From Coptodactyla brooksi (lineage: Eukaryota > Arthropoda > Insecta > Coleoptera > Scarabaeidae): a stretch of DNA of 36,325 nt. Each line of letters begins with the position of its first letter. Position 1 is the stretch's first letter. This document shows positions 8,644 through 16,768 of the stretch, piece after piece. The notes under the pieces are model-generated. The model was not told where the DNA came from and made no database searches. It saw only the letters and a list, made by a program, of their open reading frames with translations. The position numbers and the translations under genes are program-made. The stretch covers positions 1 to 36,325 of the forward strand of contig JAWQRM010000038.1 of the NCBI GenBank assembly GCA_033557675.1, in the 5' to 3' direction.

Positions 8644-11600
8644 ATGGTAAGACCGGATCTTAATAACTCGGTTTAACCTCGCCGTCGTGGCCCCCGATCG
8701 GGAGGTTACGCCGACGTGCGTCATTCCTTCTTCTTTTTAGAGGTTAGGGGCGGTCCTCTCTCTTTGTCTCTCCCTGTGCGCCGTCCCGAGCTCGCAGTTC
8801 TACGTGCCCGGCATGGCACCGGTCGAGTTCAGAAAGGGCCAGTCGATAGACGTGAAGGCCGTCAAGATGACGAGCGTGCACACGCAGCTGCCGTACGAGT
8901 ACTACTCGCTGCCGTTCTGTCTGCCGAAGAGCGGCTCGTTAAATTACAAGTCGGAGAACCTCGGGGAGGTGCTCCGGGGCGATCGGATCGTGAACACGCC
9001 CTACGAAGTGCGCGTGGCCGAAAACGTGTCGTGTTCGTTGCTCTGCAACCGGCCCGACGGCCCCATGCACTGGACATACCTCGACTCGCAGAAAGTCGTA
9101 GACAGGATACAGCACGAGTACTTTGTGCACTTGTGAGTGTTTTCCGTTTCTGTACATTCGATCGTTGTTTTATTTCAATTTGTTTGTCCCGCCTCGTCGG
9201 ACTGAATAATTATAGGCTGGTCGATAATCTGCCCGCCGCGACCCCGATAAGAAACCCGGAAACAAACGAAATTCAATACGAGCACGGATACAGACTGGGG
9301 GTCATCGTCGGCGATAAAAGCTACATAAACAACCACTTGAAATTGACGTTGATGTACCATAATCCCACACCGTAAGTTACAGCACTCTCCTAAATCTGTA
9401 CGGTCCTGATACACGTCTTTTTAACAGCGACGTGTACAGGGTCGTGGGATTTCACGTCGAAGCCAAGTCCGTGCGCGCCGATGACGTAAAGTTCACTAAA
9501 GATGCATGCGTCGTCCCTGACGGTCCGAAACCGCAGCTGGTCGATGCGAAGGCCGGCACTAAATTGTACTTTACGTACGAGGTGCAATGGCGGCATTCGG
9601 CCATCAGCTGGGCATCGAGGTGGGACACCTATTTGGCCATGACGGACGTGCAAATTCATTGGTTCTCCATCATTAATTCGCTGGTTGTGATTTTCTTTTT
9701 GTCAGGTAACTCTGTCGGGGGGAACGTTGTCGATACTATTAGGGTACCGTTCGGTGGTGTTTTACAGGTATATTAACGATGATTATGGTGAGGACGCTGC
9801 GACGGGACATAGCCCGTTACAACGCGGACGAAAGCATCGACGATGCAATCGAGGAGACCGGATGGAAATTGGTGCACGGGGACGTATTTCGACCCCCACG
9901 AAATTCCAGGCTGTTTGCGGCCGTTATCGGGTCGGGAATTCAAATTTTCCTAATGGCATTGATTACCCTGTGTAAGGAATCATTCGGTTTTATTCTATTA
10001 TTATATGGAATTTATTTCATTAAAGTTAATCAATTTTAATCAGATGGATTGAAAGTACTCGTCTAATTTTAATTACTTCCAATGAAACTATTAATTATTT
10101 TTCTAATAATTAACTTCGACTTTAATTTATCCCGGAAAATTTAATTAAGTTCCCTGGCAGTAGAAAGGATTAAATTTAATTTTTTCAACTGCTTTTCTGA
10201 AATCAAATTAACTGCCCAATTTTAATCGATTGATTAAAATTAATTTATTAACTGGTCGCTCATATGAAAGTTGTCGTTTCTATAAAATCAATAATAGTTT
10301 TAATTGATTAAAGAAATTAAGTAGACCTTTCGTGTTAATCTAATTCAATTTCAATCGATCGGATTGGAATTTATTCGATCCCTTTCTTTTAATCGATAAT
10401 CCAATTTTAATTCATTTATTAATTTAATCCTTTCTACATTTAATTCCTTAATTTCAAGCGTTTGAAATTCGTTTTATTTATTTTTTTTAGTTAATCATTT
10501 TAACCGATTTTAATCATTTTAACTTAATTGTTTCTTCGTTTAGTTAGACAATTTTTGTTAATTTATTTGAAATTAATTTAATTCTTTCTTTAAGATCGAT
10601 TTAAATCAATTTTGATCGCTTGATTAAAAATAATTCGACTTTTAAATCCATAATCCAAGTTGAACTGATTGAATTTAATTGTTTTTTCTCCTCCTAATTG
10701 AACGATATTGATTAACTGAACAATTGTTTTGTTTCTTTAATGTTAATTTAAATCAATTTAGAGCCAATCGATAGATTAAATTGCAATTAATTTATTTATT
10801 CCTTTGTGATTTTTTTTTTAATAAATTGATTCGTTCAATTTTTTTTTAATCATTAAATTTTGATTAATTTAATTTAATCATTTCTTTATTTGCTTGGACA
10901 ATTTTAATTCATTGGTTGGAGTACGTTTTAATCATTACTGTTCTTTTTAATTAATTGTTATTGCCGAACAATAATTAATTGTTCGGCACTTACTTAATCG
11001 TTCAATTTCAATTCATTTAATTTTATCATTTTTCACATTTGATAAACTGATTTGGCTCGCTCGATTTATCTATTAGTTTATGAAAATATAATTTAGAGTT
11101 TTAATCTTTTAAGTGATTTTTTCAGTTTTAACATTAATTGTATCAAAATTGACTCCTCAATCTTTTGTGCGCAGTTTTTGCAATGCTAGGTATGTTGTCG
11201 CCTGCATCGAGGGGGGCTTTGATGACGGCCGCCATTTTCCTGTACGTCTTCATGGGGCTGATCGCGGGCTACTTTTCGGCCAGACTGTACAAGACGATGA
11301 AGGGGAGAGAATGGAAACGGGCAGCCTTCACGACCGCCACACTGTACCCGGCCGTTATAGCGTCCACGTGTTTCTTTTTGAACTTTTTCATTTGGGGCAA
11401 GGCGAGCAGCGGGGCAGTGCCCTTCCCGACCATGATATACCTGTTGTCCATCTGGTTCTGCATCGCCCTGCCCTTGGTGTACCTCGGGTACTATTTTGGG
11501 TTCCGGAAACAACCGTTCCAGCACCCGGTGCGCACCAACCAAATACCGAGGCAAGTCCCGGAACAGCACTGGTATTTAAATCCCCTACTGTGGTGAGTGA

Positions 11601-12130
11601 ACGATTGGGAAGCGGAATTTCGCACTGATTTACGATCATTCCGTTACAGTACCCTCATGGCAGGCATTTTGCCGTTTGGAGCCGTCTTCATAGAGCTGTT
11701 TTTCATTTTCTCCGCTATATGGGAGAACCAGTTCTATTATTTGTTCGGATTTTTGTTCTTGGTGTTCATCATCCTGGTCATATCGTGTTCGCAAATTTCG
11801 ATCGTGATGGTCTATTTCCAATTGTGCGGAGAGGTGAGAATTTATTTACAAGTTTTCGTTTGTCGCTGCTCAAAACCGAAACCGTTTCAGGATTATCACT
11901 GGTGGTGGAGGAGTTTTATTGTATCAGGAGGTTCGGCAATCTACATTTTACTGTATTCGATCTTCTACTTCATCACGAAGCTGGAAATCACCGAATTTAT
12001 ACCTACCCTTCTCTACGGAAGCTACACGCTACTGATGGTCGCAACCTTTTGGCTGTTGACCGGGACTATCGGGTTTTTCGCTGCGTACGCGTTTGTCCAG
12101 AAGATCTACAGTGCGGTGAAAATCGACTAG
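8644..12130 (+). CDS. TM9SF4: Transmembrane 9 superfamily member 4 (nonaspanin)
   Basis: Eight coding exons: 8644-8646 (only the ATG), 8741-9132, 9216-9371, 9428-9705, 9768-9971, 11175-11592, 11650-11833 and 11891-12130, giving 624 residues; phases all agree. TM9SF4 is a nine-pass Golgi/endosome protein implicated in membrane-protein sorting, cell adhesion and phagocytosis (Drosophila TM9SF4). A signal peptide covers residues 2-18 (a hydrophobic leucine/cysteine run). The luminal domain holds 'LPYEYYSLPFC' and 'ENLGEVLRGDRIVNTP', diagnostic of TM9SF4. Membrane segments start at about residue 262 ('WFSIINSLVVIFFLSG') and include 'RKQPFQHPVRTNQIPRQ' between segments and 'AIWENQFYYLFGFLF'. The protein ends in KID, the family's KxD-type COPI/Golgi retention signal. 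Oddity: the first coding exon contributes only the start codon, directly followed by a GTAAGA donor. Confidence 0.95.
9972..11174 (+). other. Large AT-rich intron 5 of TM9SF4
   Basis: This 1203-bp intron is dominated by repetitions of ATTAA/TTAATT words ('aatcgattaaaatta'-like). Other introns of this gene are 56-94 bp. I see no gene, RNA or clear mobile element inside. Confidence 0.6.
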
Positions 12131-12491
12131 ACTGAAAAAAAAGAATTTTTCGTCGACGCAAACCTTATAATTCACGTGTAACGTTCAAAGTCACTTTTTT
12201 TTCGATAATCGCTTTTCGATAATAACTTTTTTATTAGGAAACTGTGCCAGTGAGCGCCGAGAACCTTGGTACTACAAAACCGATGACCATACGTGTAAGA
12301 TATTTTGTAATAAAGTGGATTATTCGAAAAAACGATAAAAAAAAGGGGAAAAAAATTGTATTTACAAATTTGAGACACTGTGTACATAAAATAATTTCTG
12401 TTAATTTATCCCTGAACGTGTTACTAATGACGATAATTGTGATTAATTAAGGTAATATACATTTAAAGGTAGAGTAGCGTTTAAGTGAAGA

Positions 12492-12501
12492 TTTATTTAT
12501 T
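12492..12501 (-). terminator. Candidate overlapping poly(A) signals of PIGS
   Basis: Overlapping TTTATT motifs on the plus strand give AATAAA on the minus strand, about 120 nt past the PIGS stop codon. This places the PIGS 3' end inside the TM9SF4 3' UTR. Confidence 0.4.
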
Positions 12502-12574
12502 TTACTTTTTAACTTTGGTTTTTCTTTCCGTTCTCTCTGGTGAGAAAGTGTAAAATTATAAAACATGTATCTTA

Positions 12575-12580
12575 AATAAA
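12575..12580 (+). terminator. Poly(A) signal of TM9SF4
   Basis: AATAAA lies 445 nt after the stop codon and only 43 bp from the PIGS stop codon on the other strand. Confidence 0.55.
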
Positions 12581-12622
12581 ACTACGATTTGAGTAATTAA
12601 TTGTTCAATGCGTTCCATTTAC

Positions 12623-14844
12623 CTACTCAGTCTTTACTTTCTGCTGCTTTTTGATCCACTTCTTCAAGTTGACCAGGGATATAATTACAGGTAGCATCAC
12701 TGGTAAAAATAGCGGAATGTAAACCGCATACCTGGAAACGAATATTGTTGTATTATAAAAAGTAAAACGAAGTCACCACTACGCCAAAATTTGTAGAGAG
12801 GATGCTCGATGCACGTTTCGAAAAACTAATTTCATGCCTACATTATTGAAAATCTTAGGAAAGCCCTGAGTGAACTGAGAGAAAGGCCGCAAAATGAATT
12901 TTCCAGTTCGTTTTCAATTGTTAAACGTAGGAATAGGCTTAATAAAGACAGAGGGCCAATACCGATTAGCCCTTTGTACAGTTTGGTAGACTAGGTTTAA
13001 TAGATTCAGAGGAAACGCTGGACGGGTGGCGGTTATAAAGGGTAGGGCCAGGGGCTCCGTATCCTCAGGCTAGATAATACGGGGACGGGAAACGCTGTAC
13101 GGGGAGAATTTGTGTAAGCGGGTAGTGGGGATAAGGTAAGGAAACGCTTAATTGGTCTCCTATTGGTTGCGAAAAACCAATTAAGGATCAACTAAGTGTT
13201 GCTTTTTAATATACATATATAGCGTCTTAGGTTAGCTGGTAGTTAGTCTTTCATCGCTCCTGATGATGCTAACTTGGTTAGCGAAACGTGCGTCGAGCAT
13301 CCTCTTTACAAATTTTGGCGTAGTGGTGACTTTGTTTTACTTGGTTACAAAGCCAAAGGTTCCAAACCCTCAACTTTAGTATTATAAAAACATAAGAGAT
13401 GATGATTCACTCAACTGACGGGTCACTAATGTTGATGTGTTCATGTGGCACTGGACCATTATTCAATTTTGACATTTATGTAATATAAAATTTAGTCAAT
13501 TTCTAGTTTGCCCCGCTGGCTACAACATAAGCTTCACCCTGGCAACGTTAGCCGAAATTTTCCCTTCTGTATTTGAAGGTGATTAGAATTAAATTTTAAG
13601 ATATACATCTGATTTTGTTTTAAAGTATAAAAAATAATTGCCTTTACGGTTAATGAAAATTGACTGTCACCTCGACCAAATTAAAATACCGACTTTAGAT
13701 TAGTGCCGTGAGTTGCGTGAATCGCCCTGCAAGCGTACTTTTGATCATCGGGAAAATATAACAGTGCCAATAACGATGGATCCCCGAAGGCTCCTTCCGA
13801 ATAGTTATAAGCAACTTTAGCGGCCATTAGCCCATTTCGAAAATCCCGGCGTTCGACGAAGGCCTCCGCCCGTTTGGCGTATTTCAAGGCCGTGTGCACT
13901 TTCGAGGCCACTTGGTCACTTATAACGATACTGCTGATCTCCGACAGTAGCAGAGCCAACGACTTCAGGGTTCTCTTGGTCGACTCGATCATGTCGGCGG
14001 TTTTCGTAATCGTCAGGGCCCGAACGTCGTCCGCGCCGCTTCCCTTCAAGCCGATCAGGTTTTGCAGGTGGTTACGGTACACGGACAGGGTGCGTCGAAC
14101 GTCCGGCCTGAACAGTTTGCTTCGGCACGACGCTCCGTCGGGATTGACGATACCGATACCGCCCCACCGGGGGTTTAGGAACGCGTTACTCTCGACGACC
14201 CTCTTCTCCCTGTCCCTAATGAACAACGGCCTATCGCAGCGCGCCACGTAAGTGACCAGTTTGAGCGTCGGCCGCGGCGACATATGCGACCACATCTTCT
14301 TCTCTAACGGAGTAACGATCAACGGCAGCTGATCCTCCTCGATATAGAACCGTCCCTTCTCCTCGACGGGCTGAACCCCGAGCTCCACCAGGTACAGCCA
14401 CTGCGATTTTACGGTAAAATTGGCGATGGCGCTAATTTTACCCAGGAAGCCTACCAAACTCAACTTTAAGCTCGTCATATCTATGTCTACCTCTAGGTTC
14501 TGCGGCTCCGGGTTTAAAATCGTCACCAGCACGTCGTACTCTAAACTCAGCGGGATGCTGTTCTCGCGAACGGTTTTTTTCGGAATGTTGAAGTTCAACA
14601 TCTCGTCTAATGGTAACGGGGCTCTGTACACGCGCGTCGTGAGCCACCACATCGGCAAACCGATTATTAAAATGACCACGACGTAGGAAATTAGGCTGAG
14701 CATGCGATTTCTACCTTCCGGATCATCTTTAAAGCGAGGATCTATAACATACCCGTCCAGTTGATGTTTCGAACAAAATTAATTAAATAATCTAATCTAA
14801 CCTTCGTCCGCCTCTTGATTATCAGAAGACAATTTGCCTCCCAT
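12623..14844 (-). CDS. PIGS: GPI transamidase subunit PIG-S, short form lacking part of the luminal domain
   Basis: Three exons: 14802-14844, 13739-14741 and 12623-12731, giving 384 residues. PIG-S is a subunit of the ER complex (with PIGK, PIGT, GPAA1 and PIGU) that attaches GPI anchors to proteins. Exon 1 supplies a short cytosolic N-terminus. Exon 2 opens with 'DPRFKDDPEGRNR', membrane helix 1 at about residues 29-46 and 'YRAPLP'. The core holds 'NPRWGGIGIVN' and 'LLYFPDDQK', both family hallmarks. Exon 3 restores the conserved end 'YIPLFLP...' (helix 2, about 352-370) and a basic tail. Reading on without splicing would end in a non-homologous tail, so the intron is needed; its donor (GTACGC) is weak. 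Oddity: human PIG-S has about 555 residues, and the roughly 170-residue block after 'YRAPLP' up to 'SLEYDV' is missing with the frame intact. Confidence 0.9.
12762..13378. mobile_element. Penelope-like retroelement remnant in the PIGS intron
   Basis: A 617-bp insertion is flanked by a perfect 12-bp direct repeat 'gtattataaaaa' (12750-12761 and 13379-13390), read as target-site duplication. Its first about 59 bp (12763-12821, 'gtaaaacgaagtcaccacta...') are the inverted repeat of 13286-13344, with about four differences. The right end carries 'ttacaaagccaaaggttcca', which recurs in the reverse-transcriptase-bearing remnant at 33840-34880. The left part after the inverted arm matches the 3' end of that remnant ('agagaaaggc'). 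Inverted terminal pieces and variable target duplications are typical of Penelope-like elements. No reverse transcriptase remains here. Confidence 0.75.
13252..13299 (+). ncRNA. Hammerhead-ribozyme-like motif (type I) in a Penelope-like terminal repeat
   Basis: All core blocks occur in order: CTGATGA (13260-13266), stem II 'gctaac' (13268-13273) pairing with 'gttagc' (13277-13282), GAAA (13283-13286), a very short stem III (ACG 13286-13288 with CGT 13291-13293, 2-nt loop) and the expected cleavage site after GTC (13294). Stem I forms from 'gctc' (13256-13259) and 'gagc' (13295-13298). Short-stem-III hammerheads are known from Schistosoma satellites and Penelope-like elements. One unpaired T at 13267 between CTGATGA and stem II departs from the textbook core, so self-cleavage is not certain. 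Confidence 0.7.
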
Positions 14845-16553
14845 TGCGCTAAATTGCTTATTTTAATATGAAATTAGACCTCAATAAATTTGAGGTTATA
14901 TTTACAGAATGTGACAGTAAGGTGAAGTCGCAAAATCGGTATAACAGAAATCTAACGTCACTCGATCGTCCTTATTACATACCTATACGATCTACATATA
15001 ACGCGTTTTAAACATTTATATTTTAATTTGTTGCTTTTTCATAGTAATTCAGTTTGTAATTTCACCTTTTTGCAATTAAGTCGAAATTTCTTTGTGTACG
15101 CAAAAAATAACATTAATTTTAAACCATTATTGTTTAAAATTTTAAATAACGTTGTTTAAATCAGCTAAAGTAAAATGTGACAAAAAAAAAGCATGAACTA
15201 ACTTAAAACTAAACAAAAATAATGAATTATTTTTTGTTTAACACATTTGGACGCAAGTTAACCACCAATGACCTTGTAATGCATTTTAATTAACATTCGA
15301 CAGAATCAATTTTGACCGTTCAAAAATTTAACTGTCAACGGCTTTTAAAGGTATTTCAATTGACATTCATATGCGGTTCTCATTTGTTAATCGTGAATTC
15401 CGATAATTGAGAAATAATTTAGATTTATAAATTCTTCTTCCTCGCGCATACCTTCTTCCTGGTTAATGTCCTAGTATCCTTGAGTGGTAGTATGATCCAC
15501 GCTTGTATGTTGCAAGATGTTTGTTTTTCGGCCGGCTGCTTGCATGAATTCTTCCTAGAATACCAGTCTGGCGCTTAGATGTTACATGTCAATTTATATT
15601 TTTGAATACACATCTTAAATGCAATTACTGAAAGTAATACACATTACTTTTAATAACATTTTTTTAATTCATATTCACCGTTGGCTCTCATTACTTAACT
15701 GTTACTTTTGAGAATTAATAAAAGAACTATCAGCATAAGATCGATAATTTTTTGTGACCTTTTTAATTCACGTGCAGGAAGAGTGTTGTGGATTTTGAAA
15801 CCTTGGATTTAGTAACGAAGTTAAACAATGCCACCACCACACCAAAACCTAAAAGTTTATTTGCTTGACGCACGTTTCGGCGGTCATGTTGGCATCATCA
15901 GAACCAATTAACTGGGGCACAGTATTACATTATCCTAATATAACACAGTATAATCATATAATGTTATATTCTTGCAGTTTTTAGTTTAGAGTTTTATTTT
16001 ATTTTAATTCACACCCATAGATGGCTCTCATTTATCAACTGTCAGCTGTAACAATTGATAAAATGAATCGTCTTGAGGACACCTAAATTCGCATTCATAG
16101 CTAGTTCTCCTTTCTTAACCCTCACTTTTAACATTTAATAAAAACTATCAATTACTTGCAATGACATTGTTATTAATTTCGTATTATCATTAAATGAAAA
16201 TTGTGATTCTTTTATTTAACGTTCTGAAAAGTCCCCACGCTTTTGTAAGCATTGTACGCGTGTAAGACGTAAAATGCTTCAAATATCGTTGAATATTCCA
16301 AATACACTCATTTATTAATAGCAAGCAAGTTTGAAAAGTAAATTAAATTAGCGATCCTCGTAGTTTTCGAAATTATATCTAGATGCCGAAAATGTAATTT
16401 ATATTAATCTAAGTATTCGCATGTAAAAATAAACACAAACTTTTATTAAATTAAAATGTACCCACAATGAATATGTAATACTTACCACTTTTGGACTTCA
16501 GCTTACCCATAATAATTAAATAATTAAAATAAACATAATGAAAAGAAACAACT
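14845..16553. other. Intergenic region between PIGS and Hsp83
   Basis: This is AT-rich and gene-free as far as I can see. The left end holds the PIGS promoter. A diverged motif of about 40 nt, roughly 'attcatattc..ggctctcatt..ttaactgt', appears near 15358, 15666, 16009 and 16086. A Penelope-like terminal repeat lies at 15783-15905. Confidence 0.5.
15783..15905 (-). mobile_element. Solo Penelope-like terminal-repeat remnant with decayed hammerhead motif
   Basis: Read on the minus strand, this aligns along its length with 13260-13378: CTGATGATGCcAAC, GAAACGTGCGTC (15878 down to 15867), then 'ttttggtgtggtggtg', 'gttactaaatccaaggtttc' and 'atccacaac'. The hammerhead core blocks CTGATGA (15901-15895) and GAAA..GTC are intact. 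The stem II arms no longer pair well and stem I is poor, so this copy is probably inactive. Confidence 0.65.
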
Positions 16554-16559
16554 TTTATT
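16554..16559 (-). terminator. Poly(A) signal of Hsp83
   Basis: TTTATT on the plus strand is AATAAA on the minus strand, giving a 3' UTR of about 215 nt after the MEEVD stop codon. Confidence 0.5.
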
Positions 16560-16768
16560 TGGTATAATATCTTACAAGTAAACGCTATTCAGCAGCAGAT
16601 ATATTGAAAATTAGAAAAAAACACTTTCATATATTGTTACACAAACAATAAATATACAAAAAGAATGGGAATGAAATTGTTAGAACATATTAGAACACAT
16701 GCCCTCTATTTATAAAATAAATACAGAAGATATTTCATAAACTAACCACCGGGCGGCGGCTTCGACCT

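Noticed and set aside
8716..9375. A 219-codon frame overlapping the first TM9SF4 exons
   Set aside because: It is out of frame with the conserved TM9SF4 luminal domain and runs through two confirmed introns. Its arginine-rich text is a shadow.
12762..13378. A classical DNA-transposon MITE
   Set aside because: The long inverted ends suggested this at first. However, the 12-bp target duplication, the hammerhead core and the sequence shared with an RT-bearing element fit a Penelope-like element better.
13681..13738. The unspliced C-terminal tail of PIGS after 'FPDDQK'
   Set aside because: The conserved PIG-S end with the second membrane helix is found in frame at 12623-12731, so this tail is intron sequence read through, unless intron retention is shown.
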